Of a DNA stretch of 64,000 nucleotides, positions 37,035 to 46,176 are shown one piece after another. How positions within the stretch are numbered: the stretch's first letter is position 1; each line of letters starts with the position of its first letter. Source of the DNA: Mucilaginibacter lacusdianchii (GTDB lineage Bacteria > Bacteroidota > Bacteroidia > Sphingobacteriales > Sphingobacteriaceae); contig NZ_WSRW01000001.1 in NCBI RefSeq assembly GCF_009770985.1, positions 1 through 64,000 on the forward strand, given 5' to 3'. Below the pieces are notes generated by a model that searched no databases, was not told where the DNA came from, and saw only the letters and a program-made list of their open reading frames with translations. The position numbers were made by a program, and so were the translations under genes.

Positions 37035-37598
37035 ATGCAAACTTTTACTGAACCAAAAAGCAAGCCGCGAATATACAAAGGCTTAATTATCACCATTTCC
37101 TGCTTGCTATTGCTGTCGGCTCTTATTTATTTTAATCTGAACAAAGCTTATCTGGCTTATTATTATGTTTTTGAAATGCCACATCTTAATACTAACGATA
37201 AATTGTATGTGGAGAGAAGCAATGTGGGCTATAACCTTATGAAGCTGATAAGGCCAATGACAGATACAGAGATTGATGAAATGTACATATCTGATGAAGA
37301 AAAAGCAGATTTAAAATTGAAGCGTGATCCCTCAATGGAACCGTATTTATATCATGTAATGGACAATGTAACAGCAAAAAGCACAAAGGATGCTGTAGCA
37401 ATCTACCAGTCACATGAAATTTTGAATGTGATGACAGATAAACATGAATTGGTTTTAATCAACGTATTTGCTGTAAAACCAATCAAAGCAGCGTTAGAAA
37501 TTCCAGATTTTACTTTTGATAGGTACAAGCTTCCTGAAGGTTATACTTATGCAAGTAATGTTTATTATGGTCATCCTAGTCTCTTTGCAAATGAATAA
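37035..37598 (+). CDS. Single-pass membrane protein, cargo family member B2
   Basis: 187 residues. A paralogue of 36166 with the same start (MQTFTEPK), one membrane helix (about 17-38), the soluble motif LIRPMTDTEIDEMYISDEEK and the end LPEGYTYASNVYY. The upstream bases CTGAATACTTATTTA repeat those before 36166, so this is a tandem gene duplication. It is followed by a perfect long hairpin. Confidence 0.6.
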   Translation: MQTFTEPKSKPRIYKGLIITISCLLLLSALIYFNLNKAYLAYYYVFEMPHLNTNDKLYVERSNVGYNLMKLIRPMTDTEIDEMYISDEEKADLKLKRDPSMEPYLYHVMDNVTAKSTKDAVAIYQSHEILNVMTDKHELVLINVFAVKPIKAALEIPDFTFDRYKLPEGYTYASNVYYGHPSLFANE

Positions 37599-37604
37599 CT
37601 CCAA

Positions 37605-37651
37605 ATACTTCAAGAAGAGATAAATATTTGATTTATCTCTTCTTGAAGTAT
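37605..37651. terminator. Perfect 21-bp hairpin
   Basis: Left arm 37605-37625 and right arm 37631-37651 are exactly complementary (ATACTTCAAGAAGAGATAAA...), with loop ATTTG. There is no T-run. It ends the first cargo unit, between the B2 gene and the small reading frame at 37685. Confidence 0.6.
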
Positions 37652-37684
37652 GCCATTTAGAATTAAAAACATAAACAATATATA

Positions 37685-37807
37685 ATGCCTGATCAAAAAA
37701 TTAACATTGATATTGATATCAACTCTGATGCTTTACAACAGCTACCTCAATACAAAAATGGATTTGACAATTTGCGTGATGCGATGAATCTTTTAATAAA
37801 CTTATAG
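37685..37807 (+). pseudogene. Probable relic of a tape-measure 5' end
   Basis: A 40-codon frame starting MPDQKINIDIDINSDALQQL and ending in a stop after RDAMNLLINL. The start MP..INI.ID resembles the tape-measure start at 39585 (MPNGTINIKMDN) and the usual first residues of Bacteroidetes tape measures. It may be the old 5' end left when cargo genes were inserted. It could also be a small real gene. Confidence 0.4.
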
Positions 37808-37895
37808 GTACATTATGATACTTAGATACAGTGCATCAAGAAGCATATACTAAACTTTTGTTGGCAAACATTTGATATTTATTTTAACAGTTATA

Positions 37896-37940
37896 TTGCA
37901 CATACATATAAAATTATATATTTACCAATAATTTCAGCAA
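37896..37940 (+). promoter_or_regulatory. Repeat of the cargo promoter
   Basis: TTG (37896-37898), 18 bp, TATATTTA (37917-37924), then CCAATAATTTCAGCAA. This matches the element before 35190 at 22 of 24 positions from TATATTTA to AGCAA. Confidence 0.5.
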
Positions 37941-37951
37941 TCTAAACACTT

Positions 37952-38710
37952 ATGGGATTATTTAAGCGTGAGCAACTGTGGGACACACTCGATGATATTG
38001 GTCATTACAATGGCTCAATACCTTGGTACAGTACATGGCGCAGCAGACAGCGTGGAGCTGTGATGTTTTGGATATGCTTTTTAGTTGCTGGTATATTTAT
38101 CGGCTTTATATACAGGCAAGACCTCAATTTAACATGGGGCAAACTAAAAACTGGCGATCAACTGTTTGCTGATAGTAGTGCTTTAAAAAAGGACAGTAAA
38201 CATTATGCTGTAACCCTATACAGACGCATTAGACCTATAAATGCCGAGGATATTAAGAAAATGGATATCCAAGAATGGAAAAAATCACAACTAATCAGCC
38301 AGTTAGACACTAGTGCCGATCACAACCAACCAGCAATGAAATATGCGGGTTTTGGTATCAGCCAAGACTCCATGTTTAAACACAAAACTGCATACATTGG
38401 CTCTTATATTAAAAAAGATAGCACAACTATAAAATATTATGCTGACGGCAGTGGTTCATCAGATGACTGGTATGCAATAAAGGTAAATTTTAACCTCGTC
38501 AAGAAGGGTGAGTTTGAGATGCCTGCAAATTTTGTTTTTGCCGATGAGTACTATTATGTAGATCCACTAGATGTTCGGCTAACAGAACCTGCTGCATTCA
38601 AGAATAAATTGTCAACAACTATCCAAAATGACACTACTCGCTCAACTGATAAACTAAAATCTCATAAGCATAAGCTGGGAAGAAAACATAAGAAAAAAAC
38701 GCACTCTTAA
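37952..38710 (+). CDS. Single-pass membrane protein, cargo family member C1
   Basis: 252 residues. The N-terminus is MGLFKREQLWDTLDDIGHY, followed by GSIPWYSTWRSRQR, one membrane helix (about 36-54), then GDQLFADSS and the RRIRPINAEDIKKM block. It ends with PANFVFADEYYYVDP and a Lys/His-rich tail (KSHKHKLGRKHKKKTHS) not shared with its paralogue. The same core motifs occur in the B genes, so B and C belong to one family. Function unknown. Confidence 0.6.
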   Translation: MGLFKREQLWDTLDDIGHYNGSIPWYSTWRSRQRGAVMFWICFLVAGIFIGFIYRQDLNLTWGKLKTGDQLFADSSALKKDSKHYAVTLYRRIRPINAEDIKKMDIQEWKKSQLISQLDTSADHNQPAMKYAGFGISQDSMFKHKTAYIGSYIKKDSTTIKYYADGSGSSDDWYAIKVNFNLVKKGEFEMPANFVFADEYYYVDPLDVRLTEPAAFKNKLSTTIQNDTTRSTDKLKSHKHKLGRKHKKKTHS

Positions 38711-38841
38711 TTAACCACTATATATAGAGCAGGTACGAAATACAACAGCGAAGACTTTATCAGCAGTTGATTAATAACCAGATACAACTTTGCTTAAAGA
38801 TTTCTCAACGCATCTAAATAACTATATTTTTCAAAAAATTC

Positions 38842-39507
38842 ATGGGATTATTTAGTCGTCAAAAACTTTGGGATACACTTGATGATGTAGGACATTACAC
38901 TGGTTCTATACCTTGGTACAGTACATGGCGCAGCAGACGATTTGCAGCGGCTGCTGCGTTTATATCATTGATAGCGATAATTGCTGTGCTGGCTAATATA
39001 AAAGATCAAGAATTACATGCCACATGGGATAAAGTAGAAAAAGGAAACAAACTTTTTGCTGATAGCGCAAGTGTATCAGACTCGGTGTATGCGCAGATAG
39101 AAACCTACAGGCGCGTACGTCCCATCAATAAAGATGATATTTCCCGAATGCCAATTCTTAAGTGGAAAAAGCTTAAGCTGATCTCCAGGCTAGATACATC
39201 AAAAGAACATAACCGCCCGGTAATGATATCCAGCAACGTTGTTTTCTTGCAAGATGATATGTTTAAAAAAGGCACTGCCTATCTTGGTAGTTGTGTAAAG
39301 CGGGATAGCATTACTGCAGAAAAACCAGAGAATGACTCTTTACCATCCTCAGAAAAGTGGTATGCTATCAAACCTAATTATAAGCTTTGCCGCACTAATT
39401 ATCAAATGAATATGCCTGCTGGCTATGTCTTTGCTGATAGCTTCTACTACATTGAGGCATATCACGTATCATTAGCCGAGCCTCTTTTATTCAAACACAA
39501 AAAGTAA
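38842..39507 (+). CDS. Single-pass membrane protein, cargo family member C2
   Basis: 221 residues. A paralogue of 37952 with an almost identical start (LFSRQKLWDTLDDVGHYTGS, IPWYSTWRSR). It has a membrane helix, the RRVRPINKDDISRM block and the end AGYVFADSFYYIEAYH. It lacks the basic tail of C1. It has its own AT-rich upstream region with TATATTTTTC. It lies directly before the tape measure gene, so the cassette interrupts the tail genes. Confidence 0.6.
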   Translation: MGLFSRQKLWDTLDDVGHYTGSIPWYSTWRSRRFAAAAAFISLIAIIAVLANIKDQELHATWDKVEKGNKLFADSASVSDSVYAQIETYRRVRPINKDDISRMPILKWKKLKLISRLDTSKEHNRPVMISSNVVFLQDDMFKKGTAYLGSCVKRDSITAEKPENDSLPSSEKWYAIKPNYKLCRTNYQMNMPAGYVFADSFYYIEAYHVSLAEPLLFKHKK

Positions 39508-39584
39508 ACTACAAATTAAAATAGAATACTAACAAGTCAAATGAGTAAACAATGTTACTTGTATGGCTTGTCAATTATTGAATT

Positions 39585-42212
39585 ATGCCCAATGGCACAA
39601 TAAACATAAAAATGGATAATATTAATAACTTTAATGAAAAGCTGATAAAAAGTATCAAAGCTGATTCGAGCGATTTAAGAGGTGATCTTGACAAGCTCGA
39701 TAAAGAGTTGGAAAAGCTTTTGGCGAAACAAAAACAATTACAGGAAAGTGGAAAAGATAGTGGAAAGGTATATCAAACCCTCGCTTCAAAAATTAGGGTT
39801 GCACAGCAAACATTAGAAGCTGAAAGTGAGCAGCTAGACTTAAATACGAAAGCACTTAAGTTGAACAATGGGTCTTTGGAACAGAACGAAGCTTTTCTTG
39901 AATCACTGACTAACCAATACAACAGAGTTGCCCAAGCAAAAGGAAATGACGCTGAGGAAGCAAAAAAGCTTAACAATTTAATCGGCAATCTCAGTTCTAC
40001 AATAGAAGGTCAGAAGGCCAAACTTGAAGAGAGCCGCAAAGTATTTGATTTTCATAAAGGAAGTGTAGACGCATTAAAAGGCTCTTTTAACGATATTAAA
40101 GAAAATGCAGGAGAGTTTGCTCCTGAACTAAAGTCTGTTGCAAATGGCTTTAATGTAATGAAAGATGGCCTTTCGGTAATTAAAACGGGCTTTCAAGGTG
40201 TTGGCGGCGCTATAAAGGCTACCGGATTTGGTTTGTTGGTAATGGTGCTGCAATCCGTTGTCGAATATTTTACGCAAACAACCGATGGCACAAAAAAATT
40301 GAAGCAAATATTAGCTGGCCTAAAAGTCGTTGTAGATACCGTTAAAAACGGATTTTCATCAATGGGCAGACTTATCATCGGTGCATTTGATCATCCTGTT
40401 GAAAGCTTGAAAAAGCTCGGTAAAATGATTGAAGAGAATATCATCAATCGAGTAAAAGGTTTTGCAGTTATATACGAAGGCATTGTAAACCTGGACTTTA
40501 AAAAAGTAGCTAACGGCGTTTTACAACTTGGTACAGGAGTTAAAAATGTTTATACAAAAGCTGTTGAGGCCTTTCATGAAGCTGGAAAGGAGGAAAATAA
40601 AACAGATAATCAATCCCATATAATTCATCAAAAAAGAACTATCCGACACCAAGAGCATAAAAAACAATTAAAAGAAGTAGTTGATCTCACTAAACAAGCC
40701 GAAGACGAAAGACTGGCATCAATTGCGCGAATGGCAAAAATGACGTTAGATGGTTATGCCAAAGAAATAGCTGATGCCGACGCTCATTTTACGGAAATGA
40801 AATCCAAATACACAAAATTTTTGGACGACTACAGTAAAATGTCAGCCAACCAAAAAGCGACGCATCAAAAAGAATACATGGCCGTGAACAAAGCGGTAGA
40901 ACAGTTGGAACTGGAGCATCAGGTAACGCTATCATCTATAACTAAAAAGTTTCAGGATGAAGACATTAAAAAGCTTGATGAATACCACAAGCAGCTCAAC
41001 CAAATTGGTAAAAGTGCCCGGCAATTAGCACAAACGCAACTTGATGAGGATTACCAAAAACAAGCTGAAGATGTTGGCAAAATACAAAAAGATAATCAGC
41101 AAGTTGCTTATGATATTGATTCAAAAATTATTGACTTAAATGAGCAAAAGCGCAACACTACTAATAAGGTACAACTTGCATCAATAGATAAACAACTAGC
41201 CGAACTGGATAAAAAGCGAAAAGAAGCTCAAGCTATTGCTGATGATGCACAGCAAGTATTTAAACAAATTAGCGACAAGCATACTGCCGATACCAAAGAC
41301 AATAAACAAAAATTTGATCGTGAGGATGAAGATAAAGCTGAAAATAAACTTCAAGAAGGGATTAACCAATCACGCGAAGGTGGACATGAATCGGCAGCGT
41401 TAAAAAAAGAGTTAGCGCTGCTCAATATGCAGCATGACTTTGCTGTAAAGGCGGCAAAAGAAAGAGGCGAAGCTACAACTAAAATTGATCAAGATTACGC
41501 CAAAAAGAAAGCGGAGATTGAAGATAAGCTCGCTACATCTAAAATTCACGCAGGCGATAAATACATTGATGCTGTACTGAAAAACACAAAAAAAGATTCG
41601 GCTATCTATAAAGCAGCTTTTATGGCTAAAAAGGCTACTTCTATAGCTGATGTTATCATGAGTACAAAGAAATCCATAATGGAATCATTGTCAGCTTACT
41701 CCGGCATTCCTTTTATTGGACAGGCGTTAGGTATAGCTCAAGCCGCCTTTATGGCAGCACAAGGCGCAACCTCAATTGCTGAAATCGTCAAACAAAAGCC
41801 TGGCTTTGCACAAGGCGGTCAATATATATCCGATGGCAGGGGCGCTCTGCTGCCTGGCTATAGTCGTACCGATAATACTAATGCCTACCTGCGTTCGGGC
41901 GAGGCAGTAGTGGTTTCTGAAGCTATGCGCAACCCTTGGGCACGTAATTTAGTAAGCGCTATTAATGTAGCACATGGCGGTCGTGATTTTTCGATACCTA
42001 ATTTAAGTCGTGGTTATGCCATAGGTGGTATATTTACCGATGGTGGCAATGCTAACCGGTATTATAGCCAGCCTGTAAACGATCAAAAAGATTTGGCTAA
42101 TACCTTGGCTTATCAAATGATTAATAACTTCCCTCCTATTTATGTGGATGTAAAGGACGTAAACAACCAACAAAACATCTTGGCACAAACGGTAAACCGG
42201 GTGAACTTGTAG
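39585..42212 (+). CDS. Phage tail tape measure protein
   Basis: 875 residues. A long coiled-coil region (about 20-160 and 330-640, heavy in K, E, Q, L), hydrophobic stretches near 205-230 (GFGLLVMVLQSVVEYF) and a second hydrophobic part near 715-745 (AYSGIPFIGQALGIAQAAFMA), then a Gly-rich C-terminus. This is the classic tape measure layout. By the rule of about 1.5 angstrom per residue it would set a tail of about 130 nm. It follows the cargo cassette. Confidence 0.85.
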   Translation: MPNGTINIKMDNINNFNEKLIKSIKADSSDLRGDLDKLDKELEKLLAKQKQLQESGKDSGKVYQTLASKIRVAQQTLEAESEQLDLNTKALKLNNGSLEQNEAFLESLTNQYNRVAQAKGNDAEEAKKLNNLIGNLSSTIEGQKAKLEESRKVFDFHKGSVDALKGSFNDIKENAGEFAPELKSVANGFNVMKDGLSVIKTGFQGVGGAIKATGFGLLVMVLQSVVEYFTQTTDGTKKLKQILAGLKVVVDTVKNGFSSMGRLIIGAFDHPVESLKKLGKMIEENIINRVKGFAVIYEGIVNLDFKKVANGVLQLGTGVKNVYTKAVEAFHEAGKEENKTDNQSHIIHQKRTIRHQEHKKQLKEVVDLTKQAEDERLASIARMAKMTLDGYAKEIADADAHFTEMKSKYTKFLDDYSKMSANQKATHQKEYMAVNKAVEQLELEHQVTLSSITKKFQDEDIKKLDEYHKQLNQIGKSARQLAQTQLDEDYQKQAEDVGKIQKDNQQVAYDIDSKIIDLNEQKRNTTNKVQLASIDKQLAELDKKRKEAQAIADDAQQVFKQISDKHTADTKDNKQKFDREDEDKAENKLQEGINQSREGGHESAALKKELALLNMQHDFAVKAAKERGEATTKIDQDYAKKKAEIEDKLATSKIHAGDKYIDAVLKNTKKDSAIYKAAFMAKKATSIADVIMSTKKSIMESLSAYSGIPFIGQALGIAQAAFMAAQGATSIAEIVKQKPGFAQGGQYISDGRGALLPGYSRTDNTNAYLRSGEAVVVSEAMRNPWARNLVSAINVAHGGRDFSIPNLSRGYAIGGIFTDGGNANRYYSQPVNDQKDLANTLAYQMINNFPPIYVDVKDVNNQQNILAQTVNRVNL

Positions 42213-42301
42213 TTGAAGTTAAAATAGATGATCAGGAGTTAAGATATCACAAGACATCCTGATTATTCCTCAGTCGTACACAAAGATTAATATCTAATAT
42301 T

Positions 42302-42562
42302 ATGGACATTCAATTAGCCAATACACTTTATAACGACGGCGCTTTAACTGCAATGTTTAAAGCAGGCTTTATCACAGACAAGATATTTGCATATCGCGAA
42401 ATATACTTGTGGGTACATGCTCAAATGCAAGCCCATGGCCTTACTAAAAACAAAGCCGTATTTGAAGCACAAGGCAAATTCCAAAAGGACGAACGCACTA
42501 TATGGCGTGCGCTCAATAGTTTTTCAACCGCTGACATACAAGAGTCACCAATCCTTAAATAA
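42302..42562 (+). CDS. Small phage protein, unknown
   Basis: 86 residues, helical, with an HTH-like C-terminal half (KNKAVFEAQGKFQKDERTIWRALNSF). The longer overlapping frame at 42387 looks like a shadow. Between the tape measure and the head protease. It could be a small regulatory or morphogenesis protein. The following 274 bp up to 42836 hold a tandem CGCACATCTGCA repeat and no clear gene. Confidence 0.5.
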   Translation: MDIQLANTLYNDGALTAMFKAGFITDKIFAYREIYLWVHAQMQAHGLTKNKAVFEAQGKFQKDERTIWRALNSFSTADIQESPILK

Positions 42563-42836
42563 ATTTTCAGCACCTTTGTTTTATGCCAATCAGCATAGTT
42601 ATCAAAAGACTAAAAAGTTAAATACTGACACACTTGTGTCACCAACAAACAGCCAAAAGTTTTTGATATTTGACTTATCAAATCAAACGAAAGCAGGAGT
42701 TAAAAACCAATAGTCGGCAAAGTTCTTTTGCTGTTCCTGCTTACAAGTTTTAAAGCACTATTCTGTTTCCAGAACCAATCCGCACATCTGCATACCCGCA
42801 CATCTGCAATTATAAACTCACTCAATATTCACCTCA

Positions 42837-44042
42837 ATGCCCTACAAAATCTACCTGTATGATACCGATCAAGACGGTATCGGCTCCGGTACGCTCTCCT
42901 CCGCCTACCTGCAGCAACAACTGCAAACCGCAGCCGGTCAGGATGTGGAGCTGCACATCAGCTCGGCCGGCGGCTCGGCCTTTGATGCCATCGCCATCTA
43001 TGATCTGCTGAAAAAATATCCAGGCTGCGTTACTACCTATATAGACGCATTAGCCGCCTCAGCAGCTTCCATCGTAGCTATGGGCGGCCAAACCATCGTG
43101 ATGAGTAAATATGCCCTGCTCATGATTCACAAACCCATGGCCGGCAGCGGTGGCAATGCCGATGAACTGCTGAAAGATGTACAAATGCTCAACACCGTAC
43201 AAGAACGTCTGGCACAAATTTATATAGACAAAACTGGGTTAGATGAAACAAGCATCCACAGCCTCATCAACGCCGTTACCTGGATGACGGCCGACCAAGC
43301 CCTCTCGCTCGGCTTTATAGATCAGATTGAGGATTATCAGCCTCAAATTACCAACAGCCTTATTATAAAAAAATGCACCGGCACTGCACCGGCCATATAT
43401 CAGCGCTGCATTAGCAAAATTCTAACAAATCATAATCAATCACCCCGTAACGCAATGAACATGCAAAACACCGATCTCATCGAAAAAACCAATTCGGTTT
43501 TAAACAAGATGATGAACTTTTTCAAGAAAGTGATGAACAAACAGATCATGACCGACAAAGGCCCTTTACACCACACCGGCGAACTGGAACCCGACACAGA
43601 CGTTTACCAGGACGAAGACATGACCAGTCCGGCAGTAGACGATGTATACACCACCGCTGATGGACAACAATTGACCACCCAAAGCGGCAAAGTAAAGAAA
43701 GTTGCTCCCTGCCCTGCCGATGCAGAAGACGAGGAAGATGATTTGCCAACCAGCAAATTAAAAAGTAAGTTGAAACCAACCGAGGTACATAATCAGATTG
43801 CTTCGCTGAGAGCAAAATTGTACGCACAAAACGCGTTGTTAACGGAAGCCCGTTCTGCTTTACAAAACGCTCAGGCTAGTTTACAAAAAACCCGATACGA
43901 TATCCGCAACGAAATTCAATCTACCTACACCCCCGAAGGCTCTAAGCGAAGCAGCAAAGCAAAAGGCGAATCTCAACCGTTCTTCGCACCACAATCCACG
44001 CTGGCTAAAAACGCTGTTAAGCAAGCCGTAAAAAATGCTTAA
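42837..44042 (+). CDS. ClpP-like head maturation protease with scaffold-like C-terminus
   Basis: 401 residues. The N-terminal S14 domain has the Ser75 nucleophile in DALAASAAS, His98 in MIHKPM and a later Asp; HISSAGGSAFDAIA is the oligomer strand. Residues about 200-400 are charged and helical (LRAKLYAQNALLTEARSAL), like a scaffold cut during head assembly. Fusion of protease and scaffold is usual. GC content is clearly higher here than in the cargo region. Followed by the capsid gene. Confidence 0.88.
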   Translation: MPYKIYLYDTDQDGIGSGTLSSAYLQQQLQTAAGQDVELHISSAGGSAFDAIAIYDLLKKYPGCVTTYIDALAASAASIVAMGGQTIVMSKYALLMIHKPMAGSGGNADELLKDVQMLNTVQERLAQIYIDKTGLDETSIHSLINAVTWMTADQALSLGFIDQIEDYQPQITNSLIIKKCTGTAPAIYQRCISKILTNHNQSPRNAMNMQNTDLIEKTNSVLNKMMNFFKKVMNKQIMTDKGPLHHTGELEPDTDVYQDEDMTSPAVDDVYTTADGQQLTTQSGKVKKVAPCPADAEDEEDDLPTSKLKSKLKPTEVHNQIASLRAKLYAQNALLTEARSALQNAQASLQKTRYDIRNEIQSTYTPEGSKRSSKAKGESQPFFAPQSTLAKNAVKQAVKNA

Positions 44043-44167
44043 AGCTATCACAACCTAACCAATTTCACTGTATCACCCCTTGCCTATAATCAGGCAATCC
44101 TTATCCCTACACAAGGAAAACCTTACTAATCAAAAACTCTCTCTTTAGGGAGCGGGAGTTATTAAAA

Positions 44168-45379
44168 ATGGCTCAATTTACCTTTACCAACAACACCTAT
44201 GCCGGCGAAGCGCTGGCCGGATTTATGGCCAGCACCCTGCTTGAGGCTGATTCCGTAAAACGCGCATTATTAACCGTTGTAAACGATGTAAAATCAAGAA
44301 AAATTTTGCTTGGCGTAGATGACGATGTTAAGCTACAAGACCCTTCGGGCATGTTTAACGACCAGGGCACCACGGCCAAACAAGATGAAACGTACCTGGA
44401 TCCGGTGACTTACGAATTTATGAAGCAGGAACAATGGGACAACCTGGTGCAATCATGGGAAGCCCAAAGTTTAACACCAGGTGCGTTCGGTGATTATGAA
44501 GGCGTAGTAGACTTATCTGACTTTATGGTTCAGCGCTATCTTACCAAAATACAAATTGCTAACGAGCGTTTGTACTGGCTGGGCAAATCGGCCACCAAAG
44601 AAGCCGCCTTTACTGCGCCGTTCACCGGTTTACTACCTAGCATTGCAGCCGCCTCGGGCGTTTACAAAGTTGGCTTGTCTAAATCAGCTACGGCTATGTC
44701 GGCCACAAGTATTGATGTCAACGGTGTAGTTACCGTAGCCAGCACTGCATCTTTAGCCGATGGTGACGTGATAACTATTGTAGCTGCAACAGGCACCAGC
44801 AAGGATACCACCAACGGTACGACGGGCATTGATATAGCAGGTCAGTCTTACTTCATCAAAATTTTAAGCGCAACTACTTTTAAACTGGTACGCAATTACA
44901 ATGAAATTAATACCCGTAAAGCTGCAACATTCACAGGTACATCATCAGCAGCCAGTGTTTGCTTTATTAATGCCAGCAACGTACTGGGCGTATTAAGCAA
45001 CGTATTTTCACAACTAGATCCTGCCGATCGCAGCCAAGAGGACTTCAACCTGCAAATACCGTTACACGTAGCTTATGCTTATGCGCAAGCCCAAGCGGAT
45101 AAAGCAACCAACGTATTAAACGCCTTTACCGACAAAAAGAAAATGGATTACCTGGGCATTCCATTACAACTGATGAACCACTGGCAGGCCAACACTATTT
45201 TAGGTGCCCGTTCATCAAATCTGTTTTTAGGTGTCGATTTATTGGGCGATGCTTCTGAACTATCTACCGTGTACATGAAGCCTTATACCAACGACAATGT
45301 GGTACGCATGAAAGCCCGGATGAAAGCCGCAGTTAACTTTAAATTTGCGAACGAACTGTTTTATCTGTCAGCTATTTAA
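44168..45379 (+). CDS. Phage major capsid protein
   Basis: 403 residues. By position, after the protease, and by its N-terminal and C-terminal regions (AGFMASTLLEADSVKRALL and MKARMKAAVNFKFANELFY) it is the major head protein. Residues about 170-265 are a beta-rich insert (VNGVVTVASTASLADGDVI ... SYFIKILSATTFKLV) resembling a domain repeated in phage structural proteins, probably exposed on the head. The preceding leader has a weak hairpin. Confidence 0.8.
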   Translation: MAQFTFTNNTYAGEALAGFMASTLLEADSVKRALLTVVNDVKSRKILLGVDDDVKLQDPSGMFNDQGTTAKQDETYLDPVTYEFMKQEQWDNLVQSWEAQSLTPGAFGDYEGVVDLSDFMVQRYLTKIQIANERLYWLGKSATKEAAFTAPFTGLLPSIAAASGVYKVGLSKSATAMSATSIDVNGVVTVASTASLADGDVITIVAATGTSKDTTNGTTGIDIAGQSYFIKILSATTFKLVRNYNEINTRKAATFTGTSSAASVCFINASNVLGVLSNVFSQLDPADRSQEDFNLQIPLHVAYAYAQAQADKATNVLNAFTDKKKMDYLGIPLQLMNHWQANTILGARSSNLFLGVDLLGDASELSTVYMKPYTNDNVVRMKARMKAAVNFKFANELFYLSAI

Positions 45380-45447
45380 ATCCAACACCTTAACAAAGCT
45401 GACCTCTAACTTATTCCACTCCTACATTCACTAACAACTTAAAAAAA

Positions 45448-46032
45448 ATGTCTATTTACAACAAAATTAATGCAGGCTTTAGCTTAAGCGCCGGCTTGCC
45501 TGTTACCTCTGGGATTGAAGATGTAATTTACATCTTCAATGACGAGGACATTTCTATCACTTACGATACAAGTAATCCGCTAATAATTAGCGGCTTAAAA
45601 GCTGAAACCGGTGCGAAAGTTTACAAATTTGAGGGCACCAACAATAGTTTCAATGCTATGTCTAAATTGGCTAAAACACAAGTTGGCCCACGTTACAATG
45701 AAGAAATTGATTTTAATATTGCCGGTCTATCAGTGGAAATTAAAGCGCAACTACGTGCTATGGGTTACGGCCGTGTAAAGGCTATAGTGATTAACAACTA
45801 TAAAGACAGCAATTCGTCAATTGAGTTATTTGGTGCCGTTAACGGTTTGATTTTAACTGAAGCTGAACGCAACGCCGCGGATGAAACTTTAGAAGGTGGT
45901 TATAAATTAAAGCTTACTAATCCTGATAAATTACGGGAACCATATCCACCACGTGCAGTTTCCATTGCATCCGACTCGGGAGCAGCTACTTATGCCAGCA
46001 CATTAGCGGCGTTGGAAGAAATGGCTGCCTAA
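45448..46032 (+). CDS. Phage structural protein, candidate tail tube protein
   Basis: 194 residues, beta-rich, with conserved-looking KVYKFEGTNNSFNAMSK, EEIDFNIAGLSVEIKAQL and KAIVINNYKDSNSSIELFGA. This alternation of strands and the Gly/Asn-rich turns fit a tail tube. It lies between capsid and portal, an unusual place for a tail gene, so the call is tentative. An alternative is a head decoration protein. Confidence 0.45.
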   Translation: MSIYNKINAGFSLSAGLPVTSGIEDVIYIFNDEDISITYDTSNPLIISGLKAETGAKVYKFEGTNNSFNAMSKLAKTQVGPRYNEEIDFNIAGLSVEIKAQLRAMGYGRVKAIVINNYKDSNSSIELFGAVNGLILTEAERNAADETLEGGYKLKLTNPDKLREPYPPRAVSIASDSGAATYASTLAALEEMAA

Positions 46033-46046
46033 CCATTTACCAAGTA

Positions 46047-46075
46047 GGTTTTGTATCGGAGTTGGGATACAAACC
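46047..46075. terminator. Hairpin between the 45448 gene and portal
   Basis: GGTTTTGTATC with GATACAAACC (one bulge) and loop GGAGTTGG form a stem after the stop. It could reduce read-through and adjust portal expression. Confidence 0.45.
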
Positions 46076-46176
46076 TTCACCGTACACAACTTTATTCTAC
46101 TCTACAATCTACCACTCTCTTCCTGATACCCGATACACCTGCTTGGTATCTAAAACGCATCTAACTTTTAATATTA

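Noticed and set aside
42387..42713. Plus-strand frame of 108 codons after the tape measure
   Set aside because: It overlaps the 42302-42562 gene in another frame and has a low-quality composition.
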